From contig CACPKQ010000001.1 in assembly GCA_902634455.1 (NCBI GenBank), positions 124,001 through 188,000 on the forward strand: DNA of 64,000 nt, read 5' to 3'. The notes under the pieces were generated by a model, which saw nothing but the letters and a program-made list of their open reading frames with translations, searched no databases and had not been told where the DNA came from. Made by a program: the position numbers and the translations under genes. Shown here piece by piece: positions 19,713 to 28,544 of this stretch. The first letter of the stretch is position 1. Each line of letters opens with the position of its first letter. The stretch comes from an uncultured Pelagibacteraceae bacterium. GTDB lineage: Bacteria > Pseudomonadota > Alphaproteobacteria > Pelagibacterales > Pelagibacteraceae.

Positions 19713-21145
19713 AACGATGGAACAAGTAATACTAATATAGCAAATAGTTCAAGTCTACCTAAAATCATTCCCATACTTAAAGCCCATTTAGATACATTTG
19801 AGAGTGTTGAGAAGTTACCTTCTGGGCCAATAATCTCACCAAGTCCAGGACCTACATTTGATATAGAGGTTGCAGCACCTGAAATTGAACTAACAAAATC
19901 TAAGCCACTAAGTGATAAAATTGAAGTAAGAATAAAAAATATAATTATATATAAATATATAAATGATATAACTGATGCCATAAATTTATCATCTATATTG
20001 CTATTATCATATTTAACTACAAAAACTCCTCTTGGGTATATTGTTTTTTTGATTTGATTGACTAAAAAAAGATACAATAATTGAACTCTAAAAATTTTAA
20101 TTCCACATGCAGTAGAACCAGCACATCCGCCAATAAACATTAAAATTAAAAAAAATACTAATGGAAAATTTCCCCATTGATTAAAATCTTTAGTTACATA
20201 GCCAGTTCCTGTTAATATTGAAATAACATTAAATGAAACAGTTCTGAGGTTAATTTCTATAAAACTTTTATTTTTAATAATTAAATAAATAAATAATAAA
20301 ATAATCGAAAAAGCTATAATTTTAAAAAAAGCTATAATTTGAGTGTCTGAAAAAAAAATTTTTCTATCTCCATTAAGAAATTTTATATAAGCTATAAAAG
20401 GTATGCTTCCTAACAAAATAAATACTATTGAAGTTGTTTCAATTGATGGACTATCAAAATATCCTATTGATTGATTATAATTTGAAAATCCTCCTGTAGC
20501 TATTGTTGTCATTGAATGTGTAAGGCTGTCAAAAAAATTCATACCAAAGATTTTATAAAAAAAAGCACAAAGGATTGTTAACGAAGAATATATAATTAAT
20601 AACCTAACACTAATCTGTTTAGATTTTGGTAATATTTTTTCTGCAGTATCATTACTTGATACTTTAAATAACTGCATACCACCAACTTTCATGATAGGCA
20701 TAAGTGTAATTGCCATTAAAATTATTCCAATTCCTCCAAGCCACTGCAAAATAGCTCTCCATAGTAAAATTGCTTTTGGAGCATCATTTAAATTAGTAAT
20801 AACTGTGGAGCCGGTAGTTGTAATACCAGACATACTTTCAAAAATTGAATCTGTTACACTTAACTCTAAACTTGAAAATATAAATGGCAATGACCCAAAC
20901 AATGCAATACCCATCCATGATAAAGTTGTTAACAAAAAAGCTTGAGGTAAATTAAGTTTTTTCTCATGATCTAAGTTCGATAAAAAAAATAGAACACCAA
21001 AAATAATACATATTATAGAAGGGCCAATAAATGAAGAATCTAAATCATTATAAATGTATTGAACAATAATAGGAATGGTCATTGACACGCCCAAAACTAT
21101 TTGCAGGATTCCTAATGTAAAAAAAACCGTTTTATAATTAGACAT
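19697..21145 (-). CDS. trkH: Trk-type potassium uptake protein TrkH
   Basis: Membrane subunit of the Trk K+ channel/transporter. It is 482 aa with the four pore loops visible in order: GITTTGSTVI, ATGGFSNYN, LTGTGYVT and ISNVGPGLG, the central Gly of each forming the filter. Loop FLILMFIGGCAGSTACGIK precedes the third-to-fourth repeat. The C-terminus (GRLELFAILVLLVPSFWR) is the typical TrkH ending. The regulatory NAD-binding subunit TrkA is not in the window. It is divergent from lysK and may share a transcript with ampG. Confidence 0.95.
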   Translation of the reverse strand: MSNYKTVFFTLGILQIVLGVSMTIPIIVQYIYNDLDSSFIGPSIICIIFGVLFFLSNLDHEKKLNLPQAFLLTTLSWMGIALFGSLPFIFSSLELSVTDSIFESMSGITTTGSTVITNLNDAPKAILLWRAILQWLGGIGIILMAITLMPIMKVGGMQLFKVSSNDTAEKILPKSKQISVRLLIIYSSLTILCAFFYKIFGMNFFDSLTHSMTTIATGGFSNYNQSIGYFDSPSIETTSIVFILLGSIPFIAYIKFLNGDRKIFFSDTQIIAFFKIIAFSIILLFIYLIIKNKSFIEINLRTVSFNVISILTGTGYVTKDFNQWGNFPLVFFLILMFIGGCAGSTACGIKIFRVQLLYLFLVNQIKKTIYPRGVFVVKYDNSNIDDKFMASVISFIYLYIIIFFILTSILSLSGLDFVSSISGAATSISNVGPGLGEIIGPEGNFSTLSNVSKWALSMGMILGRLELFAILVLLVPSFWRKY

Positions 21146-21235
21146 TTTGAATGAACATTATTTTATGGTAAATAAATTTCAACTCTATAAGAATTATTAA
21201 AATGCTATTTTTATAAGTTATTTTGATACTAAATT

Positions 21236-22798
21236 GTGATTGATAAAGCTAACATTGAAAAAACTAATGCCTGGCCCTTTGTTGAGGCAAAAAAAATTTT
21301 AAAAGACAGAAAAAAATATATTGATAAAAAGGGTAAAATAATTTTGCAAACAGGTTATGGACCTAGTGGACTACCTCATATAGGTACCTTCGGAGAAGTT
21401 GCCAGAACTTCTATGGTTGTTAATGCATTGAATCAATTAACAGATATACCTAAAGAGATAATTACTTTTTCAGATGATATGGACGGTCTTAGAAAAATTC
21501 CAGATAATGTTCCAAATAAAGATAAATTAAAAGAAAAACTACACCAACCTTTAACAAGTATTCCAGATCCATTTGGCAAGTATAAAAGTTATGGAGAACA
21601 TAATAATGAGATGCTTAAACAATTTTTGGACAAGTTTAATTTTCAATATATATTTAAAAGTTCAACTGAACTTTATAAATCAGGGTTTTTTAACTCAACA
21701 TTAGAATTAATTTTAAAACATTATAATGGAATAATGGATATAGTTGTTCCTACACTAGGAAAAGATAGACAAAAAACCTATTCTCCCTTTCTTCCAATTT
21801 GTCCAGAAACTGGAAATGTATTAGAAATTCCTGTTTTGGAAATTAATCAAAAAGAATTAAAAGTTGTATTTGATAATAACGGAAAAAAAATCGAAAAAAG
21901 TATTTTAAATGGAAATTGCAAACTTCAATGGAAAGTGGATTGGGCAATGAGATGGTATGCTATTGATGTAGACTTTGAAATGTACGGAAAAGATTTAATT
22001 GAAAGTGCAATTTTGTCTTCAAAGATAGTTAAGCTATTAGGAAAACCCAATCCCGCAGGATTTGCATATGAATTATTTTTAGACGAAAAGGGAGAAAAAA
22101 TATCAAAATCTAAAGGGAATGGTATTACTATTAATGAATGGTTAAATTACGCATCACCCGAGAGTCTATCATTATTTATGTACCAAAATCCAAAAAGAGC
22201 TAAAAAACTCTATAAAGAGATAGTTCCAAAGGCCGTAGATGATTATTTGGATTTTATAGAAAAAGGAAAAACTCAAAATGAACTTCAGCTACTTTTAAAT
22301 CCTGTATGGCACGTTCACAATGGTAAAATGCCAAAAGAAAAATTCATTATGAGTTTTTCAATGCTTTTAAACCTTGTTGAGGCTAGTAATTCAGATACTA
22401 AAAATATTTTATGGAAATTTATAAAAAAAAATAAATCTAATATTACTGAAAATGAATATCCTATATTTGATGGACTTATAGATTATGCAATTAAATTTTT
22501 TCAAGATATTATTAAGAAAGCAAAAAAATATAAGCAACCAAATGATAAAGAAAAAAAGGCCTTAGAAGCTTTATTAAAAGCTTTAGATAAATGTAGTGAC
22601 AGTATGGAGCCCGAAGAGATTCAAACTCAAATTTATACAGTTGGTAAGGAAAATGGATATAAAGAAGATCTAAGAGAATGGTTTAAATTGATTTATGAAG
22701 TAGTTTTTGGAGACATCAATGGCCCAAGAATGGGTTTCTTTATTAGTTTTTTTGGAGTTAAAGAAACAAAAGAGTTAATAAAAGGTAAAATTAATTAA
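21236..22798 (+). CDS. lysK: Lysyl-tRNA synthetase, class I
   Basis: Charges tRNA-Lys using the class I fold, the archaeal and alphaproteobacterial type that replaces the class II LysS. It is 520 aa. The HIGH-like motif is PSGLPHIG (residues ~43-50) and the KMSKS-like motif is EKISKSKGNG near 285. The start is GTG at 21236. The stop overlaps the pyrD start by one base (TAATG). No class II enzyme is present here, as expected, since genomes normally carry only one. Confidence 0.96.
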   Translation: MIDKANIEKTNAWPFVEAKKILKDRKKYIDKKGKIILQTGYGPSGLPHIGTFGEVARTSMVVNALNQLTDIPKEIITFSDDMDGLRKIPDNVPNKDKLKEKLHQPLTSIPDPFGKYKSYGEHNNEMLKQFLDKFNFQYIFKSSTELYKSGFFNSTLELILKHYNGIMDIVVPTLGKDRQKTYSPFLPICPETGNVLEIPVLEINQKELKVVFDNNGKKIEKSILNGNCKLQWKVDWAMRWYAIDVDFEMYGKDLIESAILSSKIVKLLGKPNPAGFAYELFLDEKGEKISKSKGNGITINEWLNYASPESLSLFMYQNPKRAKKLYKEIVPKAVDDYLDFIEKGKTQNELQLLLNPVWHVHNGKMPKEKFIMSFSMLLNLVEASNSDTKNILWKFIKKNKSNITENEYPIFDGLIDYAIKFFQDIIKKAKKYKQPNDKEKKALEALLKALDKCSDSMEPEEIQTQIYTVGKENGYKEDLREWFKLIYEVVFGDINGPRMGFFISFFGVKETKELIKGKIN

Positions 22799-23844
22799 TG
22801 TTTTCAAAATTAAGATCTTTAATTTTTAAACTAGATCCAGAACTAGCCCATTCTTTAGCAATAAAAGCTTTAAAATTTAACTATTTTCCAATTAAAGGCG
22901 TTAAAAAAAACAATATCCTTGAATTAGAAATATTTGGAAAAAAATTACCTAATCCAATAGGTATTGCAGCCGGCTTTGATAAGGATGCCCAAGTATATAA
23001 TCCATTATTCAAGTTAGGATTTGGCTTTGTAGAAGTGGGAACGGTAACACCATATAAACAATATGGAAATCAAAAGCCAAGAGTATTTCGCCTTGAAGAA
23101 GATAGAGCTTTAATTAATCGTTTAGGTTTTAATAACTCTGGCGCAGAAAAAATCAGTTCAAGAATTAAATTAGATTTACCAAATGGATTATTAGGCATAA
23201 ATGTAGGGCCAAACAACAATAGTAAAAATAGAGTAGAAGACTATTTAATTTGTTTAAGAACTTTTCACGATCTAGCTGATTACTTAACGATAAATATTTC
23301 ATCACCAAATACTGAAAATTTAAGAAGCTTTCATGATCAAAACGAATTAGACGAATTATTAAATGAAATTGAGTTAGAAAAAGAAAAATTAAAAAGTAAT
23401 ATACCTATTGCTGTTAAAATTTCTCCCGATATTGAAATCAATAATATTGAAAAAATTTGTCAAGTACTCATTAAATATAAAATTGATTTAGTTATAATTT
23501 CTAATACGACAGAAAAAAATAGAGAAAGTTTAAAAAATATTCATAAGTTGGAAAAAGGAGGTTTATCAGGAAAACCCCTTGAAGATAAATCAAATTTTTT
23601 AATAAATAAATTTTATAAAATTTTAAAAAATAAAACAAAAATAGTTGGTGTTGGAGGAATTGATTCAGGTAAAAGTGCATATGCCAAAATAATAAATGGA
23701 GCTAGTTTGCTTCAGTTGTATACTGGGATGATCTATAAGGGTCCAGGTATTGTATTAAAAATTTGTGATGAATTAACTGATATTTTAAATTCTGAAGGAA
23801 TAAAAAAACTGGACGAAGCTGTTGGATCAAAATTATCAACTTGA
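22798..23844 (+). CDS. pyrD: Dihydroorotate dehydrogenase (quinone), class 2
   Basis: FMN enzyme on the inner membrane that oxidises dihydroorotate and passes electrons to quinone in pyrimidine synthesis. It is 348 aa. The N-terminal amphipathic segment (KLRSLIFKLDPELAHSLAIKAL) is the class 2 membrane anchor. NPIGIAAGFDKDA, GFVEVGTVTP, the catalytic Ser in NISSPNTENLR, and GVGGIDSG follow. It is coupled to lysK by a TAATG overlap. The rpmB promoter begins at its stop codon. Confidence 0.97.
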   Translation: MFSKLRSLIFKLDPELAHSLAIKALKFNYFPIKGVKKNNILELEIFGKKLPNPIGIAAGFDKDAQVYNPLFKLGFGFVEVGTVTPYKQYGNQKPRVFRLEEDRALINRLGFNNSGAEKISSRIKLDLPNGLLGINVGPNNNSKNRVEDYLICLRTFHDLADYLTINISSPNTENLRSFHDQNELDELLNEIELEKEKLKSNIPIAVKISPDIEINNIEKICQVLIKYKIDLVIISNTTEKNRESLKNIHKLEKGGLSGKPLEDKSNFLINKFYKILKNKTKIVGVGGIDSGKSAYAKIINGASLLQLYTGMIYKGPGIVLKICDELTDILNSEGIKKLDEAVGSKLST

Positions 23845-23869
23845 CGGTTTAATGATCAGAGCCTATACA
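23841..23869 (+). promoter_or_regulatory. Candidate promoter for rpmB
   Basis: TTGACG, a 17-base spacer and TATACA lie across the pyrD stop codon and the 39-base gap. The predicted start site would be fewer than 10 bases before the rpmB ATG, and no Shine-Dalgarno sequence is visible, so a near-leaderless mRNA is possible. Confidence 0.45.
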
Positions 23870-23883
23870 GTCATGAAATTATT

Positions 23884-24165
23884 ATGTCTAAAAAATGTGA
23901 GCTAACTGGAAAAATTCCTCTTAAGGGTCATAAGGTTAGTCACGCTAATAACAAAACAAAAAGAAGATTTTTACCTAATCTTAAAAAAGTAAAATTTAAA
24001 AGTGATATATTAAATCGTACAATTAGACTGAAAGTATCTAATTCAGGAGTTAGATCAGTAGATAAAAAGGGTAGCTTTGATGAGTATATAATAAATACAA
24101 AATCAAAATATTTATCTTTAAGATTAAAAAAAATAAAAAAAACTTTATTATCTAAAACTGCTTAA
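23884..24165 (+). CDS. rpmB: 50S ribosomal protein L28
   Basis: Large-subunit ribosomal protein. It is 93 aa, within the longer alphaproteobacterial form. It opens MSKKCELTGKIPLKGHKVSHANNKTKRRFLPNL, where the CELTGK and SHANNKTKRRF motifs identify L28. It stands apart from other ribosomal genes, between pyrD and a transporter gene, and its stop overlaps the next start by one base. Confidence 0.98.
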   Translation: MSKKCELTGKIPLKGHKVSHANNKTKRRFLPNLKKVKFKSDILNRTIRLKVSNSGVRSVDKKGSFDEYIINTKSKYLSLRLKKIKKTLLSKTA

Positions 24166-24713
24166 TGAATAAACTTTTTTTACTTCTCTCATTTATAATG
24201 GGAGCAGTTGTTCTTATTTCAAATTATTTAGTTCAATTTCCTTTTAAATATTATGGTTTACATGAAATATTAACTTACGGAGCATTTACTTATCCAATAG
24301 CTTTTTTAATCACTGACCTAAGTAATAGATGCTATGGTAAATATACAGCTAGAAAAGTTGTTTATGTAGGATTTTTTATAGGTGTTAGTTTCACACTATT
24401 TTTTTCAACAAATTTTACTGATTTAATTTCAGTCAGAATTGCAATTGGATCAGGTACAGCTTTTATAATTGCACAATTGATAGATGTACAAATTTTTGAC
24501 AAATTAAGAAATAAAAAATGGTTTATTGCTCCTATAACTTCTTCTTTAGCAGGATCTAGCCTTGATACTTTTTTATTTTTTTCAATTTCATTTTATGGAA
24601 CTGAAATGCCTTGGTTTACTTTATCATTGGGAGATTTGGCTGTTAAAATTTTTGTAGCTATAGTGATGTTAATACCTTTTAGGCTGCTATTAGGTACTTT
24701 GAAGGCAGCTTAA
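24165..24713 (+). CDS. yhhQ: YhhQ-family queuosine-precursor transporter
   Basis: Small integral membrane protein of the YhhQ/VUT (DUF165) family; E. coli YhhQ takes up the queuosine precursors preQ0 and preQ1. It is 182 aa with about six hydrophobic segments. FPFKYYGLHEILTYGAFTYPIAFLITDLSNRCYGKYTARKVVY contains the family TDLxNRxYG core, and the second half contains the SSLAGSSLDTFLFF segment. It is coupled to rpmB by TAATG. The family is clear; the substrate is inferred. Convergent with the polyamine operon, 2 bases away. Confidence 0.85.
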   Translation: MNKLFLLLSFIMGAVVLISNYLVQFPFKYYGLHEILTYGAFTYPIAFLITDLSNRCYGKYTARKVVYVGFFIGVSFTLFFSTNFTDLISVRIAIGSGTAFIIAQLIDVQIFDKLRNKKWFIAPITSSLAGSSLDTFLFFSISFYGTEMPWFTLSLGDLAVKIFVAIVMLIPFRLLLGTLKAA

Positions 24714-24715
24714 AA

Positions 24716-25594
24716 TTATTTACATAAAAATTTATATGACAAAATTTTATAAGCTAGCTTAGCAGTCAAAAAGTTATAAGAATTAAATCCTTTAATAGGA
24801 GATAGTTCATTTATATCCGCACCAACAATATTTGAATTTTTTGATGCTATTTTTATAATTTTTAAAGTTTCATTCCAAAACAATCCACCCGGTTCTGGAG
24901 TACCAGTAGCAGGCATAATACTAGCATCGAAGCCATCTACATCAAATGTTAAATAAACATTTTTATTTTTAATTAATTTTCTAAATTTTTTTAAATTCCA
25001 ATTTGATTTATCTTTTGCCCAAAAAATATTAATTCTAGAAGAATTTTTATTTAGATAAGAAACTTCATTTTTTGAAATATTTCTTATTCCAAAGGAGATT
25101 ACAGAGACATTTTTATAATCAAGACATCTTCTAATCGCGGATGCATGAGAGAACTTTTCACCATTATAACTTTCTCTTAGATCTGCATGTGCATCAAAGT
25201 GTAATAAGCATAATTTTTTATACCTTTTAACAAATGGAGCAATACACCCTGGAGTAATAGAATGCTCTCCCCCGAAAGTTATTGGAAATAGTTTTTTCCG
25301 TAATATTTTTTCATTAATGTCAGACATTTTTTTAAGAGCTTTATTAATATTTTTATTAATTTTAAAAGGTTTTAATGTTTTGATTCCTATTTTTTTATAT
25401 GGTTCACAATGCAATTCTTCATCATATAATTCAACTTGATGGGAAGCTTTAATAATTTCTTTTGGACCATTTTTTGTTCCACTTCCATAACTAACTGTTT
25501 TTTCTAAACCGAAAGGAACAACTACTACTTTTTCTTTAAAATTAAATGTATTGTCAATTCCAAGAAAACCTATTTTATTTGATAAATATTTCAA
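24716..25594 (-). CDS. speB: Agmatinase-family ureohydrolase
   Basis: Mn2+-dependent ureohydrolase that releases urea from agmatine or a related guanidino compound. It is 292 aa. The metal-binding motifs GGEHSIT, LLHFDAHADLRE and TFDVDGFDAS are all present, so the enzyme should be active. It is the last gene of the odc-DHS-like-speB run, 3 bases after the middle gene. With no arginine decarboxylase nearby, the true substrate could be agmatine or an aminopropylated derivative; sequence alone does not decide. Confidence 0.85.
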   Translation of the reverse strand: MKYLSNKIGFLGIDNTFNFKEKVVVVPFGLEKTVSYGSGTKNGPKEIIKASHQVELYDEELHCEPYKKIGIKTLKPFKINKNINKALKKMSDINEKILRKKLFPITFGGEHSITPGCIAPFVKRYKKLCLLHFDAHADLRESYNGEKFSHASAIRRCLDYKNVSVISFGIRNISKNEVSYLNKNSSRINIFWAKDKSNWNLKKFRKLIKNKNVYLTFDVDGFDASIMPATGTPEPGGLFWNETLKIIKIASKNSNIVGADINELSPIKGFNSYNFLTAKLAYKILSYKFLCK

Positions 25595-25597
25595 TCT

Positions 25598-26641
25598 TTA
25601 TCCAAATATCTTTGTAAGGTTTTTTTTATTTCTATTTTTCCAGTAGCCTTTATGGTAGGCATCACTTGCTATTAATGGTAAAATGCTAGTTGCTTCTGCA
25701 AAAACCATTTGTTCTTTAGTCACATCAACCTTTCCCCAAGAACTAGCTTCTTTTAAAGTAGAGCTACTACAAGCCCCATCTCTTGAGTCTGCAACTGTAA
25801 TTTGGATTGCATACTTATGCATATCAACTTTTTTTCCTAAAAGTTCAGCACAAATAACAGTATCTTGAATGAAATTTTTAGGAACACCTCCTCCAATCAT
25901 AAATAAACCAGATCCCTTTGATCTAATTTTTATTTCCGTAAGTTCACGAAATTCTCTTATTGAATCTATTGTTAAATGTTTTTTTTGATTTTTTTCTTGA
26001 TGCATAACTAATCCAAATCCAGCACTAGAGTCCGTAAAAGCTGGACAAAATATAGGAACTTCATTGTCATAAGCAGTTTCAATTAGAGAATTTTTTTTCT
26101 TTGCATTTTTTTTAAGATATTTGCCAATTTCATGAATAAATTCTCTAGATGTATAGCTTCTAGGTTTTAAATTATCTGCTATTTCACATATAATTTTATC
26201 ACACATTTGAAGTTCATCTTCATCTATGTAGGTGTCATAAATTCTATCAATATAATTTTTTCTTAATTCGCTATCGTCTTGAAATTGAGAACCTTGATAA
26301 TGTTTAAAACCAAGCGCTTCAAAAAAATCCATATCTATAATAGAAGCACCTGTTGCCACCACAGCATCAACCATATTGTATTTAATCATGTCTCTATATA
26401 TGTGCATACAGCCACCAGCAGATGTTGATCCAGCTAAAGTTAAAAAAATAGTGCATTCTTTATCTTTTATCATTTCATTAAATATATTTGATGCATTTGC
26501 TGTTTCCCTAGAAGCAAATGACATTTTTTCCATTGATGAAATTATTTTTCTTGCATCAAAAGAAGTTATATCGATATGTTCTACAGGCTTATTTAAAAAA
26601 TCTTTTTTACTATTGTGTCCAAGGTTTTTTTTATCTGGCAT
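25598..26641 (-). CDS. Deoxyhypusine-synthase-family protein
   Basis: NAD-dependent aminobutyl-transferase fold. It is 347 aa. FLTLAGSTSAGG and VVATGASIID correspond to the NAD-binding segments of deoxyhypusine synthase, and the catalytic-Lys motif survives as SSWGKVD near residue 310, after GGGVPKNFIQ. Bacteria have no eIF5A, so the protein cannot make hypusine. Related enzymes make homospermidine or act on other polyamines. It lies between ornithine decarboxylase (no gap) and an agmatinase-like gene, which points to a polyamine product. Exact reaction unknown. Confidence 0.85.
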   Translation of the reverse strand: MPDKKNLGHNSKKDFLNKPVEHIDITSFDARKIISSMEKMSFASRETANASNIFNEMIKDKECTIFLTLAGSTSAGGCMHIYRDMIKYNMVDAVVATGASIIDMDFFEALGFKHYQGSQFQDDSELRKNYIDRIYDTYIDEDELQMCDKIICEIADNLKPRSYTSREFIHEIGKYLKKNAKKKNSLIETAYDNEVPIFCPAFTDSSAGFGLVMHQEKNQKKHLTIDSIREFRELTEIKIRSKGSGLFMIGGGVPKNFIQDTVICAELLGKKVDMHKYAIQITVADSRDGACSSSTLKEASSWGKVDVTKEQMVFAEATSILPLIASDAYHKGYWKNRNKKNLTKIFG

Positions 26642-27820
26642 TTAGGCAACAAGAAACTCGCTATCAGTCTCTTTGTTATACATCGACATAATTGGACTAT
26701 CTTCAACTTCATAAATACTATCAGAGAAAAACCCATTAAAATGAGTTCTGAAAGTTAATCCATATGCGCCTAGTTGACCTAATTCTATGTAATCATTTTC
26801 TTTAATATTATTTGGCAATACAAAAGGTCCTTTCATATAATCCATGCTGTCACAAGTTGGACCATAAAAATCAAAAGATGTCATTTTTTTTGATACTAAT
26901 CTACCATTTGTAATTAATTTTGAAGGGTAAACAATATTAGGAACTCCAGCATCAAAAAGCGTTCCATAAGTTCCATCGTTTATAAACAATTTTTGTTTTT
27001 TTCTTAAATTTACTTTAACTATTGTTGAACCACTTTCGGCAACTATTGCTCTACCAGGTTCACATATTATTTCAGGTTTTTTTTCAAGTTTTAAGCTTTC
27101 TAATTTTTTTTTAATCTCTTCAAAGTAGTTATCCAATGATTGTGGAATTAAATCAGGATATATTGTTGGGAAACCACCTCCTACATTAATATAGTCAGGA
27201 ATAATTTTAGTTTTATTAATAATTTTTCCAATTTCCAATATTCCTTTTGAATAAGAGATAGGATGCATGCATTGTGAACCTACATGAAAGCTTAATCCTG
27301 TTTTTTTAGCATAATTTTTTGTTAATCGAAATAATCCTATCGCTTCTGATGTTGGTGCTCCAAATTTTTTTGATAAATCTATTTCAGCATGTTCATTAGA
27401 TACCGAAACTCTAACAAACAATTCTAAATCTTTTGCTTGATTAGTACTTTCAATTATTTTTATTAATTCGTCTTTTGTGTCTAAAGAAAAAGTTTTAACT
27501 CCATGTTTAAAATAAGCATCTTTTATGCTGTGTCTATCTTTTATTGTATGCATATAAGAACATTTTGCTTTTGGACTAATTTTTTTAATTGTTTCAATTT
27601 CTTTAATGGACGCAACATCAAAGTTTCTTATGCCACTTTCAATTAAAGTTTTTAATATCTCAGGATGTGGATTTGTTTTAACAGCATACAAAACTTTTCC
27701 TGGAAACTTGTCTTGGAAGAACTTAGAAGCAACATTTATAGAATGCTTCCTTATACAATAAACCGGTTCATTTGGTTTCAGTTGATGTATTAACTCTTCA
27801 ACTGATTTAAATTTTTTCAT
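26642..27820 (-). CDS. odc: Ornithine/lysine decarboxylase (alanine-racemase fold)
   Basis: PLP fold III decarboxylase making putrescine (or cadaverine). It is 392 aa. The PLP lysine is in YAVKTNPHPEI, and HVGSQCMHPISYSKG, GGGFPTIYP, EPGRAIVAESG and the active-site Cys motif GPTCDSMD are all present. It is the first gene of a three-gene polyamine operon. Its leader carries a long hairpin followed by a T-run. A usable ribosome site, GGAG, sits five bases before the ATG. Ornithine versus lysine preference is not fixed by the motifs I can see. Confidence 0.92.
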   Translation of the reverse strand: MKKFKSVEELIHQLKPNEPVYCIRKHSINVASKFFQDKFPGKVLYAVKTNPHPEILKTLIESGIRNFDVASIKEIETIKKISPKAKCSYMHTIKDRHSIKDAYFKHGVKTFSLDTKDELIKIIESTNQAKDLELFVRVSVSNEHAEIDLSKKFGAPTSEAIGLFRLTKNYAKKTGLSFHVGSQCMHPISYSKGILEIGKIINKTKIIPDYINVGGGFPTIYPDLIPQSLDNYFEEIKKKLESLKLEKKPEIICEPGRAIVAESGSTIVKVNLRKKQKLFINDGTYGTLFDAGVPNIVYPSKLITNGRLVSKKMTSFDFYGPTCDSMDYMKGPFVLPNNIKENDYIELGQLGAYGLTFRTHFNGFFSDSIYEVEDSPIMSMYNKETDSEFLVA

Positions 27821-27845
27821 TTAAGCTCCACAAAAAAAATTTACT

Positions 27846-27878
27846 AAAAAAAAATTTGCATAACTGTTATGCAAATTT
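27846..27878 (-). terminator. Hairpin plus T-run in the odc leader (attenuator or operator)
   Basis: A perfect 13-bp inverted repeat around one base (AAATTTGCATAAC/GTTATGCAAATTT) is followed on the minus strand by a run of nine T, the shape of an intrinsic terminator. It sits only about 25 bases before odc, with no minus-strand gene upstream to terminate, so it is either a leader attenuator or a dyad operator. A second run of eight T precedes the ribosome site. The stem has low GC, so terminator strength is uncertain. Confidence 0.5.
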
Positions 27879-27967
27879 CATATTAAATCAGCATTTATGA
27901 GATATAGAAGTAAATGTAAAGAAAATATTACTATTGAATCTTGTTTATTCATAACCATATAAAGATC

Positions 27968-28531
27968 ATGCTTGAAGTTAAAAAAATCAGAAAATTAAGT
28001 GAATTTAAGGACAATTCACTACTAATCGTAGATGACGACAATCCATTCAGGGAACGATTGGCGAGATCTATGGAAAAAAAGGGATTTAAAGTTTCACAAG
28101 CTGAAGGTGTAAAAACCGGGATTCTTGCAGTTAATAACAATAATCCAACATTTGCTGTCGTGGATTTAAGACTTAATGATGGTAATGGCCTGGAGGTTGT
28201 AAGAAAAATTCAAAGTTCTAACTCTAAAAGTAGGATAGTTATGCTAACAGGTTATGGAAACATACCTACTGCAGTTGCAGCTATAAAAGAAGGGGCAATA
28301 GATTATTTAGCAAAACCAGCAGACGCTGATGATGTAGAAAAAGCATTATTAGCTGGCCCAAATACAAAAGCAGACCCACCTGAAAATCCAATGTCAGCAG
28401 ACAGAGTTAAGTGGGAACATATTCATCGAGTTTTTGAACTATGTAATAGAAATGTTTCAGAAACAGCAAGAAGACTTAAGATGCATAGAAGGACTCTTCA
28501 AAGAATATTGTCGAAAAAATCTCCTAGATAA
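27968..28531 (+). CDS. regA: RegA/ActR/PrrA-type response regulator
   Basis: Two-component response regulator of the redox-responsive RegA/ActR group. The receiver domain has LLIVDDDNPFRER, the phospho-acceptor FAVVDLRLNDGNG, TGYGNIPTAV and AKPAD. A Pro-rich linker leads to a Fis-type helix-turn-helix (NVSETARRLKMHRRTLQRIL). The ORF track starts at a TTG at 27941; the ATG at 27968 (MLEVKKIRK) gives 187 aa, close to family length, so I use it. The partner RegB/ActS kinase is not in the window. It is divergent from the odc operon. Confidence 0.9.
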   Translation: MLEVKKIRKLSEFKDNSLLIVDDDNPFRERLARSMEKKGFKVSQAEGVKTGILAVNNNNPTFAVVDLRLNDGNGLEVVRKIQSSNSKSRIVMLTGYGNIPTAVAAIKEGAIDYLAKPADADDVEKALLAGPNTKADPPENPMSADRVKWEHIHRVFELCNRNVSETARRLKMHRRTLQRILSKKSPR

Positions 28532-28544
28532 AATAAAATTTAAA

